The translations under genes and the position numbers were made by a program. A stretch of 51,424 nucleotides of DNA from Candidatus Aminicenantota bacterium (GTDB lineage: Bacteria; Acidobacteriota; Aminicenantia; Aminicenantales; CALLJL01). Of the stretch, positions 43,163-50,478 are shown one piece after another. Positions within the stretch are counted from its first letter, which is position 1; every line of letters starts with the position of its first letter. The notes under the pieces are model-generated. The model did no database searches. It worked only from the letters and a program-made list of their open reading frames with translations, and was not told the origin of the DNA. The stretch spans positions 1-51,424 of the forward strand of contig JAOAFQ010000052.1 of assembly GCA_026416195.1 (NCBI GenBank), in the 5' to 3' direction.

Positions 43163-44578
43163 TTACTTCCCTTTCTTAAAAAAAGAGAAGAAACCTTTCT
43201 TCTTTTTTGAAATTTCAATTTTACCAAGTTCAAGGCGAGCGATCTTGTGATCAGGGTCAATCGAAAGGGCCTTTTGCCATTGCTTCGAAGCCTTTATGAG
43301 CAAACCCTCCTCTTTATAAAGAAGGCCTAAACCAACATAAGCTTCGACATTCCAAGGTTCGAGTTCCTGAACTCGAAGAAAATCAAGTTCGGCTTTCTTA
43401 TGAAGGGCAGGAATTTTCGCTTCAGCCATAGCGAGGAGCAAACGATATTCTGCTTTATTGGGCACTAACCGAACACATTCTTCAAGTAAAATTACAGCTT
43501 CTTCGTAACGACCTCGATTAAAGAGAGTTCTGGCTTGCCGGAATTTTATTTCAGCTTTTGCGGCAGAGCTCTTTTCTTCCACCTCGCCTGCTCCGGCCAA
43601 AGTAAGGTCATATTTGCGTCTTGAATCAGAATCAATTAGAGTTTTATAGGCTTTAGTTAAACTATTAAAAACGTCGTTAATCTTATCACGCCAAGCAGGG
43701 TCGATCTCGCGACCAAAACGATCAGGATGATAACGACGGGCCAAATGAAAATAAGCTTTTTTTATTTCTTCCTCTGAGGCATTGCGAGCTATTCCTAAAA
43801 CTTCATAATAATTTAGAGTAGCTATTTTGGTCTGAATTTCTAAAATTTCATTTAAATCGCTGGAGAGTTCAGCTTCCTTCTCTTCCTTTTCCTTTTTCTT
43901 CCAATGAACCTCTTCGCCGAAAAAATCAATAAGATCAAGGCAATAGAAAAGATAAAGGGTGCGCCAAAAATGATCGCCGGTCAATTCGCTCATCTTGAGT
44001 AGGGCTCGGGCCGAGGACTTACCTGTGATTTTAGTCAAAAGTTCTCTTTCTTCATCCGTTAAGACATGGAGAAAAGTTTTATTTTTAATGAAGGGAACTT
44101 TTTCTTCCAGGAAAGCCACCAGTTTAGGGTGAACTTTCATCAACCTAATTCCATCCTCAATCATCTGCGGCGTCGGAATTCTAATTTCTTCCCCGATTGG
44201 GCTTTGGTAGCTTTTATTTTCTTCAAAAAGGAAATTAGCCTCAAAAATATTAAAAAGATTGAGGGTTATTTCTTTTATTTGATAAATTAAACCTTCCCTC
44301 AAGTTTCTTTCCGAGACTAGACCTTTTTTTAGTAAGACTTGCCCCAAATTTTGGTGGGGGATGACATATTCTTCAATTCTTAAAAAAGTTTCTTCGGAAA
44401 TTTTGCCAAGTTTAAACAAAATTTCGCCTAATCTTTCTCCTGGTTGATTAGTTCGGGCGAAAACAAGCTCACCTTCTTTGAAATAAAGGTTTTTTTCTAT
44501 CGGGCCAAAAGTAACTTTTAGTTCCCCACTTAAATGATTAAAAAAAATGTGACGTAATTCTAAACCGAGATGTTTCAT
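43163..44578 (-). CDS. DUF4388 (PATAN)-DnaJ-TPR protein
   Basis: A 471-residue cytoplasmic protein with three parts. Residues 1-130 match DUF4388/PATAN: SGELKVTFGPIEKNLYFKEGELVFA, then LGEILFKLGKISEETF and LGQVLLKKGLVSERNLREGL. A J domain follows at about 255-325, YYEVLGIARNASEEEIKKAYFHLARRYHPDRFG, with the HPD triad intact, so it should stimulate a DnaK. The C-terminus is a set of TPRs. PATAN domains are known from signalling proteins; joining one to a J domain suggests chaperone targeting. A promoter with a 6-nt leader lies at 44592-44620. Confidence 0.88.
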   Translation of the reverse strand: MKHLGLELRHIFFNHLSGELKVTFGPIEKNLYFKEGELVFARTNQPGERLGEILFKLGKISEETFLRIEEYVIPHQNLGQVLLKKGLVSERNLREGLIYQIKEITLNLFNIFEANFLFEENKSYQSPIGEEIRIPTPQMIEDGIRLMKVHPKLVAFLEEKVPFIKNKTFLHVLTDEERELLTKITGKSSARALLKMSELTGDHFWRTLYLFYCLDLIDFFGEEVHWKKKEKEEKEAELSSDLNEILEIQTKIATLNYYEVLGIARNASEEEIKKAYFHLARRYHPDRFGREIDPAWRDKINDVFNSLTKAYKTLIDSDSRRKYDLTLAGAGEVEEKSSAAKAEIKFRQARTLFNRGRYEEAVILLEECVRLVPNKAEYRLLLAMAEAKIPALHKKAELDFLRVQELEPWNVEAYVGLGLLYKEEGLLIKASKQWQKALSIDPDHKIARLELGKIEISKKKKGFFSFFKKGK

Positions 44579-44591
44579 CGAAGATATTTAT

Positions 44592-44620
44592 TTTATAAAG
44601 CATTAACCTTTAATTTTCAA
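44592..44620 (-). promoter_or_regulatory. Promoter of the DUF4388-DnaJ gene
   Basis: Minus strand TTGAAA (44615-44620), 17-bp spacer, TATAAA (44592-44597), 13 bases before ATG 44578; no Shine-Dalgarno. Confidence 0.6.
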
Positions 44621-44644
44621 CTGTCGAGTTTAGCCTTTTTTTTA

Positions 44645-44669
44645 TTGGTAAAATATGATATTTTACCAA
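44645..44669. promoter_or_regulatory. 25-bp palindrome at the start of the NAD synthetase operon
   Basis: Arms TTGGTAAAATA and TATTTTACCAA, perfect over 11 bp, separated by TGA. It ends two bases before the amidase ATG at 44672 and contains possible -10 boxes (TATGAT 44654-44659, TATTTT 44659-44664). No Shine-Dalgarno lies outside it. It is best explained as the operator of a dimeric repressor of NAD synthesis, or as a hairpin at the 5' end of the mRNA. The regulator is not in the window. Confidence 0.6.
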
Positions 44670-44671
44670 GC

Positions 44672-45520
44672 ATGAGATGTGCTTTAGTTCAATTCTCCCC
44701 ACATCTGGGTTTGATTGAAAAAAATTTGGCTCTTCACTATCAATACATTGAGCAAGCTAGAAAGGAGAAAGCAGATTTAATCATTTTCCCCGAACTCAGC
44801 TTAACCGGCTATACTCTTAAAGATTTAACGGCTGAAGTTGCCCTCAATCCTTATCAAGATCAAAGGCTCAATCAACTTAAAACTTTAAGCCACAAAATTG
44901 ACATTATAGTTGGGCTAGTTGAAGAAAAGGAGAAGGGTCTTTTTTATAATAGCGCTGTTTATTATTCTCAGGGTGAAATTTTGGCGATCCACCGAAAAGT
45001 TTTTCTTCCCACCTTTGGCCTGTTTGAGGAAGGAAAATTCTTTGCCACTGGTCGATTTTTCAGGTGTTTCTCAACCTCTTTTGGTCGGATTGGTCTCCTT
45101 ATCTGTCGGGATTTTCTCCATTACGGAGCAAGCTATTGCTTGCTTGCTGGGAAAAGTGATTTAATCATTGTTATCAGTGCGGCTCCCGGTCGGGGGATGT
45201 CAGAAAAACCGGGTTTTGCTTCGAGCGAAATGTGGGAGCTTATGGCTCAAACAATTTCCCGATTCTCCACCGCCTTTGTTATCTATTGCAATCGAGTTGG
45301 CTTTGAGGACGGAGTTGTCTTTGCCGGCGGTTCTTTCATCTATGATCCATGGGGTAAATGTTTGCTTCGCGGCCCAGATATTGATCCAGCTTTTCTAATT
45401 CAGGAACTGGACTTAGAAAATCTACGACTGGCCAGAAAAACTTGGTCATTCCTCCGAGATGATAAACCGGAAATTATCCTGAACAGTTTACAAAATCTAT
45501 TGGCAAAAAATGAAAATTAA
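44672..45520 (+). CDS. Carbon-nitrogen hydrolase, probable glutaminase subunit of NAD+ synthetase
   Basis: A 282-residue nitrilase-fold amidase. The triad is Glu41 (FPELSLTGYTLKDL), Lys109 (HRKVFLPTFGLFEEGKFF) and Cys145 (GLLICRDFLHYG). The FPELSLTGYTLKDL and RKVFLPTFGLFEE blocks match the N-terminal glutaminase domain of glutamine-dependent NadE. Here it is a separate gene that overlaps nadE by 11 bases. It should release ammonia from glutamine for NadE. Start is Met at 44672; a longer frame from 44570 runs across the promoter region. Confidence 0.85.
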   Translation: MRCALVQFSPHLGLIEKNLALHYQYIEQARKEKADLIIFPELSLTGYTLKDLTAEVALNPYQDQRLNQLKTLSHKIDIIVGLVEEKEKGLFYNSAVYYSQGEILAIHRKVFLPTFGLFEEGKFFATGRFFRCFSTSFGRIGLLICRDFLHYGASYCLLAGKSDLIIVISAAPGRGMSEKPGFASSEMWELMAQTISRFSTAFVIYCNRVGFEDGVVFAGGSFIYDPWGKCLLRGPDIDPAFLIQELDLENLRLARKTWSFLRDDKPEIILNSLQNLLAKNEN

Positions 45521-46322
45521 TCCAGAGTATGTAACTCGTCTCATCTCTACTTTCATTAAAGAGGAATTAGCTAAATTTGATTTTCGTAAAGCCATTCTGG
45601 GTCTTTCCGGAGGACTTGATTCGTCTGTCTGTGCTTTTTTAGCTACCCGCGCTTTAGGCAGTCATAATGTTTTAGCCTTAATCATGCCCTACGGAAAGAC
45701 CTTCCCTGAAGAGGTGGAAGATGCTCAAACTGTAGCCGCCCTTGTTGGGTGCCGAGTCTTAATTATTGATATTCAGCCGATGGTTGAGGCCTATTTTTCC
45801 ATATATCCTACAGATGACCCAGTTCTAAAGGGCAACAAGATGGCTAGAGAAAGAATGGCTATCCTCTATGATTTCTCGGCTAGAGAAAAAGCTCTTATCT
45901 TAGGAACGAGCAATAAGACTGAACTTCTTATCGGTTATGGCACTATTCATGGCGATCTGGCTTGTGGGATTAATCCGCTTGGTGATTTATACAAAACCCA
46001 AATTAGGCAATTGGCCGATTGGCTTGGGGTTCCAGAAAAGATAAGAAAGAAAAAACCAACCGCCGGACTTTGGCCTGGTCAGACTGATGAGGAGGAAATT
46101 GGTCTTTCTTACGATGAACTTGATTCTATTCTTTATGAACTAGTGGATTTAAGAAAAAGCCGCTTAGAATTAATTTCTCAGGGATATGATCCTCAAAAAG
46201 TCAACCGGGTCTGGGAAATGATGCGGCGAAGTGAATTTAAGCGACGCATGCCGCCAATTCTCAAGCTGTCTTCGAGAACAGTCGGTCACGACTTTCTCTA
46301 TCCCTATGATTGGGATAGGTGA
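45510..46322 (+). CDS. nadE: NAD+ synthetase (synthetase domain only)
   Basis: A 270-residue adenine-nucleotide alpha-hydrolase that adenylates and amidates nicotinate adenine dinucleotide to NAD. The ATP P-loop SGGLDSS spans residues 33-39; later motifs are LGTSNKTELLIGYGTIHGD, INPLGDLYKTQIRQLADWL, KKPTAGLWPGQTDEEEIGLSY. It lacks the fused nitrilase domain of the long NadE type but follows the amidase gene, overlapping it by 11 bases. Together with nadD at 49816 it covers the last two steps of NAD synthesis. Confidence 0.95.
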   Translation: MKINPEYVTRLISTFIKEELAKFDFRKAILGLSGGLDSSVCAFLATRALGSHNVLALIMPYGKTFPEEVEDAQTVAALVGCRVLIIDIQPMVEAYFSIYPTDDPVLKGNKMARERMAILYDFSAREKALILGTSNKTELLIGYGTIHGDLACGINPLGDLYKTQIRQLADWLGVPEKIRKKKPTAGLWPGQTDEEEIGLSYDELDSILYELVDLRKSRLELISQGYDPQKVNRVWEMMRRSEFKRRMPPILKLSSRTVGHDFLYPYDWDR

Positions 46323-46332
46323 AAAGCCAGGT

Positions 46333-47022
46333 ATGGTCAAAAAGCCCAGCGGTGTTCTCTATATTGTGGCTACGCCAATTGGAAATCTTGAAGATATTAC
46401 TCTTCGGGCCTTAAGAATTTTAAAAGAGGTTGATCTTATTGCCTGTGAGGATACAAGAGTTACTTTAAAATTATTAAATAAATTTGGCTTAAAGAAAAAA
46501 CTTATTAGCTATTTTCAACCCAAGGAAATTGATCGTCTTCCTCTAATTCTGAATTTTCTTAAAGAAGGAAAAAAGGTGGCTTTAGTCTCAGATGCTGGAA
46601 CTCCTGGTATTTCGGATCCCGGATATCGCCTTGTTCAGGCTGCCATCACCGAAAATATTCCTGTTGTCCCCATACCCGGGGCATCAGCCTTAACCACTGC
46701 TCTCTGTGCCTGTGGCCTCCCCATTAACCGCTTTCTTTTTATTGGCTTTCCGCCCTCTAAAGAGGGAAAACTAAGGCATTTGCTTGAAACCCTAAAAGAA
46801 GAAATCGGCACTATTATCTTCTATTTACCCTTGAGAAGGCTTATCCCTTTCCTTAAATTAGTTCTAGAAATTTTGGGCAATCGAAGAATAGTCATCGCCC
46901 GAGAATTAACCAAAATTCATGAAGAATTTATTAGGGGGAACTTATCCGAGGTAATTACCCGACTTGAGGGAATTAACTTAAGGGGAGAAGCGACTATTTT
47001 AGTCGAGGGGAAGGGAGAATAG
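46333..47022 (+). CDS. rsmI: 16S rRNA (cytidine1402-2'-O)-methyltransferase
   Basis: A 229-residue SAM-dependent tetrapyrrole methylase-fold enzyme. Signatures are GVLYIVATPIGNLEDITLRAL, IACEDTRVT, VALVSDAGTPGISDPGYRLV and VPIPGASALTTALCACGLP. It lacks the C-terminal HTH extension of some RsmI proteins. Start at ATG 46333, 10 bases after nadE; longer readings lie inside nadE. It probably rides on the NAD operon transcript. Confidence 0.95.
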   Translation: MVKKPSGVLYIVATPIGNLEDITLRALRILKEVDLIACEDTRVTLKLLNKFGLKKKLISYFQPKEIDRLPLILNFLKEGKKVALVSDAGTPGISDPGYRLVQAAITENIPVVPIPGASALTTALCACGLPINRFLFIGFPPSKEGKLRHLLETLKEEIGTIIFYLPLRRLIPFLKLVLEILGNRRIVIARELTKIHEEFIRGNLSEVITRLEGINLRGEATILVEGKGE

Positions 47023-47115
47023 CCCTTTTTATCTTTAAATTTTGACAAGCCATCTCTTTTATCCTTTTTTAACTAATTTTAGGGTGAAAAATTAAAAAAT
47101 TTTTTTTAAAAAAAC

Positions 47116-47144
47116 TTGACAAAAATTCACTTAAAAATTATATT
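47116..47144 (+). promoter_or_regulatory. Promoter of hsp20
   Basis: Perfect TTGACA (47116-47121), 17-bp spacer, TATATT (47139-47144), about 40 bases before the hsp20 start. A housekeeping-type promoter; I see no CIRCE or HSE-like repeat, and the poly-A/T context is notable. Confidence 0.7.
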
Positions 47145-47185
47145 ATTTATGGAAAAAATGAAAAATTAAAAAAGGAGGTGATAAA

Positions 47186-47659
47186 ATGGCCTTAATCAAA
47201 TGGGATCCCTTCAAAGATCTTCTAACCTTAAGAGAAAGAATGAATCGCCTTTTCGAAGAAGCTTTCCCCTTCAGGACCGAGGAAAGGGAATTCATTGGCA
47301 GCACCTGGGTTCCAGCAGTGGATATTTACGAAAAAGATAACGAGCTCGTTTTGACTGCTGAGGTTCCTGGAATCAAAGAAGATGACATTGAAATTAAGAT
47401 CGAAGATAATACCCTCATCCTGAAGGGCGAAAGGAAATTCGAAAGGGAAACCAAAGAAGAAAATTACCATCGCATTGAGCGATCCTATGGGAGCTTTTAC
47501 CGTTCTTTTACTCTGCCCGATTATGTTGATCAAGACAAAATTCGGGCTGAGTACGAGAATGGTGTCCTGAGGATCGTCATGCCCAAGCGAGAAGAGCTTA
47601 AGCCTCGAAAGATAAAGGTGCTTAAGCCTTCCTCGCCTGAAAAGGCTAACAAGAAATAA
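47186..47659 (+). CDS. Hsp20/alpha-crystallin family small heat shock protein
   Basis: A 157-residue ATP-independent chaperone. N-terminus MALIKWDPFKDLLTLRERMN, then the alpha-crystallin domain (about 40-135) with VPAVDIYEKDNELVLTAEVPG, LILKGERKFERE and YGSFYRSFTLPDYVDQDKI-AEYENGVLRIVMPK. A short C-terminal tail has the I-x-V motif in KIKVLKP for oligomer contacts. AAAGGAGGTGAT is one of the strongest ribosome binding sites here, predicting high expression. A perfect terminator follows. Confidence 0.96.
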   Translation: MALIKWDPFKDLLTLRERMNRLFEEAFPFRTEEREFIGSTWVPAVDIYEKDNELVLTAEVPGIKEDDIEIKIEDNTLILKGERKFERETKEENYHRIERSYGSFYRSFTLPDYVDQDKIRAEYENGVLRIVMPKREELKPRKIKVLKPSSPEKANKK

Positions 47660-47673
47660 GGGCTGAAAACAAC

Positions 47674-47703
47674 AAGCCCGGCCCTTTGGGCCGGGCTTTT
47701 TTA
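47674..47703. terminator. Bidirectional intrinsic terminator between hsp20 and comF
   Basis: AAGCCCGGCCC and GGGCCGGGCTT pair over 11 bp around TTT, followed by T6 on the plus strand. Read from the minus strand the same stem is followed by TTGTTGTTTTC, so it serves both hsp20 and the comF operon. Confidence 0.9.
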
Positions 47704-47705
47704 TT

Positions 47706-48443
47706 TTAGGCCTGGGCAATAGTTAAGGCCCTCACTTCTCTAGCGCCAGCTTTTTTTAAGATGAGGCTACACTCGTTCAAGGTTGAACCCGTAGTAAAAA
47801 CATCATCAACCAAAAGAATAGTTTTATCTTTGATTTGGTCTTTCTGGATTAATTCGTATACGCCTTTAACATTTTGCCGCCTTTCTTTGGCCTCCAAAGA
47901 CGCCTGAGGTAAATTGTCTTTTATTTTGATTAAAGCCCGAGGTGCAAGGGGAATTTTTTTAGCCCGACAAATATGGCGGGCCAGCTCCTCGGCTTGATTG
48001 AAACCTCTTTCTTTTTTTCTTTTAGGATAGAGAGGTACTGGGACAACGAGATCAAGTCCTTCCCAAAGAAAGCTATTAGCCAGAAAAGAAAGAGCTAAAT
48101 TAGCTAAGTCTTTTCCAAGAAACTTTATCCGAGCATATTTAAACAAAAGAATTATTTCTTTAATTTCGCCTTGATAAAGGGCACAGGAACGATGAAAAGA
48201 AAAGGACCATTTCTCTTGCTGACAATTAAAGCAGACGTCTTGCCCTGTCTTAATTTCCCCATAGCGGCCACAAGTAGAACAAGCAGGTAAGTTAGGCGGG
48301 TGAATCCGCTGCCAACATGGCCGACAGATAACCCTTTCTCCAAGTTGATCAAGGAGACGATGACACAGCCGACAAAAGGAAGGGAAAAAAAGAAGCTCAC
48401 TTAATTTTGCCCCTCTTTTCCCCAGAAGCCAGAGATTCGAAAT
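47706..48443 (-). CDS. ComF family phosphoribosyltransferase-like protein, unresolved start
   Basis: About 245 residues. N-terminal zinc-finger cysteines CRLCHRLL, CRPCW, CSTCGRYG and CFNCQQEK, then a PRTase domain with VVPVPLYPKRKKERGFNQAEELA and the PRPP loop ILLVDDVFTTGSTLNE. The role is unknown except that relatives act in DNA uptake. No ATG, GTG or TTG lies between the dksA stop and the first cysteine. ATT at 48443 shares the A of the dksA stop (TAATT), a stop-start overlap like TAATG, and CTG at 48425 is the alternative. A longer ATG reading from 48584 would overlap dksA by 142 bases and is unlikely. Confidence 0.8.
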   Translation of the reverse strand: MSNLWLLGKRGAKLSELLFFPSFCRLCHRLLDQLGERVICRPCWQRIHPPNLPACSTCGRYGEIKTGQDVCFNCQQEKWSFSFHRSCALYQGEIKEIILLFKYARIKFLGKDLANLALSFLANSFLWEGLDLVVPVPLYPKRKKERGFNQAEELARHICRAKKIPLAPRALIKIKDNLPQASLEAKERRQNVKGVYELIQKDQIKDKTILLVDDVFTTGSTLNECSLILKKAGAREVRALTIAQA

Positions 48444-48853
48444 TAAAGGATTTCCCTTTCTCTTTCTATCTCTTTCTCCTCTTGTTCCTCTTTCTCTTTT
48501 TTCTGCTGACAGTCGATACACAGAGGAACCCAAGGCATTATTTCCAACCTCTTTTTGCTGATTGGCTGGCCGCAACTCTGACATAAACCATATTCCTTAG
48601 CCTCAATTCTTCGGAGAGCTTCATTGATCAAATCCAACTGCTCCCTCTCCGTATCAGTTAATAGAAATAAGAATTCTTTAGTATAAGAAGTCTCGGCTCG
48701 ATCCACCGCATCTTGAGCGATATTAGCTTCAACCTCCTGACTCTCCTGATAATATTGACGCATTTTCTTCATGATAGCTTCTCTTCTTTCAAGTAATTTC
48801 TTTTTAAGAGACTGGATTTCTTTTTTGGTTAAGCTTTCACCTTTACTTGGCAT
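48443..48853 (-). CDS. DksA/TraR zinc-finger family protein
   Basis: A 136-residue transcription factor-like protein. N-terminal coiled coil (SLKKKLLERREAIMKKMRQ), then QDAVDRAETSYTKEF and the C4 zinc finger CQSCGQPISKKRLEIMPWVPLCIDC. DksA binds RNA polymerase's secondary channel with ppGpp, but this could also be the YteA/YocK type; it has no clear acidic DxxDxA tip. The tail is a run of Lys/Glu. The start overlaps rlmH by 11 bases. Confidence 0.9.
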   Translation of the reverse strand: MPSKGESLTKKEIQSLKKKLLERREAIMKKMRQYYQESQEVEANIAQDAVDRAETSYTKEFLFLLTDTEREQLDLINEALRRIEAKEYGLCQSCGQPISKKRLEIMPWVPLCIDCQQKKEKEEQEEKEIEREREIL

Positions 48854-49307
48854 AGGGCCACCCTTTCATTTGAGTTAATGAGCGATAAATTTGTTCGAGA
48901 AGGAGGAGCCGGCAGAGTTCATGGCTGAAAGTCATCCTAGAAAGAGATAAAAGCTCATTCGCTCGAGCCATAATCTCATCAGCCAAGCCGGCGTAACCAC
49001 CAATAATAAACGTCAATGGCCGAGAATTTGTAGCCAATTTTCTCTGAAGCCAGTGAGCAAATTCGATCGAAGACATCTCTTTACCCCGATCGCTTAAACA
49101 AACTACATAGTCATCCTTAAGAAGTTTTTTTAGGTAGCCAGCTTCCTTAATTTTAGTCATCTCCGTCGCCTCATCGCCTAGGCCCCGAGCCTCTCGCGTT
49201 TCAACTAATTCAAAAGTAATCATCTTCTCAATTCTTTGTCGATAAGTCTCTATAAGCCGCCTCAATTCCCAATTTTTTGTTTTTCCCGGCCAAAGAACTC
49301 GAATCAT
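48843..49307 (-). CDS. rlmH: 23S rRNA (pseudouridine1915-N3)-methyltransferase
   Basis: A 154-residue SPOUT-fold methyltransferase acting on 23S rRNA of the assembled 70S ribosome. Signatures are VVCLSDRGKEMSSIEFAHWL, FIIGGYAGLADEIMARANELLSLSRMTFSHELCRLLLLEQIYR. The C-terminus ends GWPYAK, where most members have PYHK, so the terminal His is Ala. First of the rlmH-dksA-comF operon, with a promoter at 49358-49386 and GGAG very close to the ATG. Confidence 0.95.
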   Translation of the reverse strand: MIRVLWPGKTKNWELRRLIETYRQRIEKMITFELVETREARGLGDEATEMTKIKEAGYLKKLLKDDYVVCLSDRGKEMSSIEFAHWLQRKLATNSRPLTFIIGGYAGLADEIMARANELLSLSRMTFSHELCRLLLLEQIYRSLTQMKGWPYAK

Positions 49308-49357
49308 CTCCTTACTTTATTGGAATGACCCCCTTTTAACGATTTTGGGGCTATAGA

Positions 49358-49386
49358 TTAATAGCGATGATTAAGTCAATTGTCAA
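49358..49386 (-). promoter_or_regulatory. Promoter of rlmH-dksA-comF
   Basis: Minus strand TTGACA (49381-49386), 17-bp spacer, TATTAA (49358-49363), 50 bases before the rlmH start. A nearby TTGACT/TATAGC pair gives an alternative. Confidence 0.5.
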
Positions 49387-49441
49387 TAGCTTTTTCGATG
49401 ATTATTTTTTGGGATCTTAGTTAGGGTTATCAGCTGTCCTC

Positions 49442-49813
49442 TTAGGAGCTAATAATCAGAGAAGGGGCATCGCCCCAAAGTTTTTCTAAAGCATAATAAT
49501 CTCTGGCTCGTCGAGAAAAAATATGAATAATAAAATGGCCATAATCCATCAAGATCCATTCGCCGCTCATTTCCCCTTCAACGCCAATAGGAAAAACCTT
49601 TTCTTTACCCAAATTTTCCTCTATTGCCTGATAAATTGCTTGATTTTGGCGGGTTGAGTTACCGTGCATGATGATGAAAAAGTCAGTAAAGCTTGCTAGG
49701 CCCCGGAGATCAAGAACAATAATGTTTTCGGCCTTTTTGGCCTGACAAATCTTGAGAGAAAGGCGGACTTCAGGTGGTAAATTGCGTCGAGTAAATTTCT
49801 TTTCTTTAGTCAT
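49442..49813 (-). CDS. rsfS: Ribosomal silencing factor RsfS
   Basis: A 123-residue Iojap-family protein that binds L14 and blocks subunit joining under starvation. Conserved stretches are IIVLDLRGLASFTDFFIIMHGNSTRQNQAI, EGEMSGEWILMDYGHFIIHIF and ARDYYALEKLWGDAP. Two bases after nadD, in the common obg-nadD-rsfS cluster. Confidence 0.95.
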   Translation of the reverse strand: MTKEKKFTRRNLPPEVRLSLKICQAKKAENIIVLDLRGLASFTDFFIIMHGNSTRQNQAIYQAIEENLGKEKVFPIGVEGEMSGEWILMDYGHFIIHIFSRRARDYYALEKLWGDAPSLIISS

Positions 49814-49815
49814 TT

Positions 49816-50478
49816 TTATCCATCACATAAATATAAGTTTTTTTCTAAAATATATTTTTCCACGGCCACTGGGACAAGGCCGGTGATGGCTTCACCTCGA
49901 AGACGGCGCATCCTGATTTCACTGGCAGAAATATTAAGTGACTGCATAGGAAAAAGGTAAATTCGGGGCTCTTTTTCTTTCACTTGGTCATGGGAATCAA
50001 CCCAGACAATTCTCTCCTTCCATTCTGGGCCAAGTACCATCATCGCCTGGTCAAGACTAAAACCTGGACGGCTAACCACAATAAAAGAACAAGCAGATAA
50101 AACTTTTTCATACTCCCTCCAGGTTTTGATCTCAAGGAAAGCATCAATGCCGACAATAAAAAAGATTTGTGCTCCCTCATAAATTTGCTTGACTTTCTGT
50201 AAAGTCACAATGGAATAGGAGGTTTCAGGTCGATCAACCTCTAGAGAACTAGCTTCAAATTGAGGGAAGGGAGCAAGAGCTAATTCGACCATCTTTAATC
50301 TATCTTCAGGTGAGGCTATCTCACGAGTCGATTTGTGAGGCGGAAGATAGGACGGAATGAATAAGATTTTATTCAACTTAAAGAATTCCTTAACGACCAA
50401 AGCTACTTTCAAGTGTCCATTATGAATGGGATTGAAGGTCCCGCCAAAAAGGCCCAGTCTTTGGCCAAGTTCTGCCAT
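49816..50478 (-). CDS. nadD: Nicotinate-nucleotide adenylyltransferase
   Basis: A 220-residue enzyme converting NaMN and ATP into NaAD, the step before NadE. The nucleotidyltransferase start LGLFGGTFNPIHNGHLKVA has the HxGH-type motif, with FIPSYLPPHKS, IFFIVGIDAFLEIKTWREYE and ISASEIRMRRLRG. It starts right after the obg stop. Confidence 0.96.
   Translation of the reverse strand: MAELGQRLGLFGGTFNPIHNGHLKVALVVKEFFKLNKILFIPSYLPPHKSTREIASPEDRLKMVELALAPFPQFEASSLEVDRPETSYSIVTLQKVKQIYEGAQIFFIVGIDAFLEIKTWREYEKVLSACSFIVVSRPGFSLDQAMMVLGPEWKERIVWVDSHDQVKEKEPRIYLFPMQSLNISASEIRMRRLRGEAITGLVPVAVEKYILEKNLYLCDG

Noticed and set aside
44570-44671. N-terminal extension of the amidase
   Set aside because: It runs through the divergent promoter region and the palindrome; nitrilase homology begins right at ATG 44672.
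46231-46332. N-terminal extension of RsmI
   Set aside because: It overlaps nadE in another frame; family homology begins at the ATG 46333.
48444-48584. Longer ComF reading with 47 extra residues
   Set aside because: It lies wholly inside dksA in another frame, is low-complexity Arg/Glu-rich, and has no ribosome binding site.
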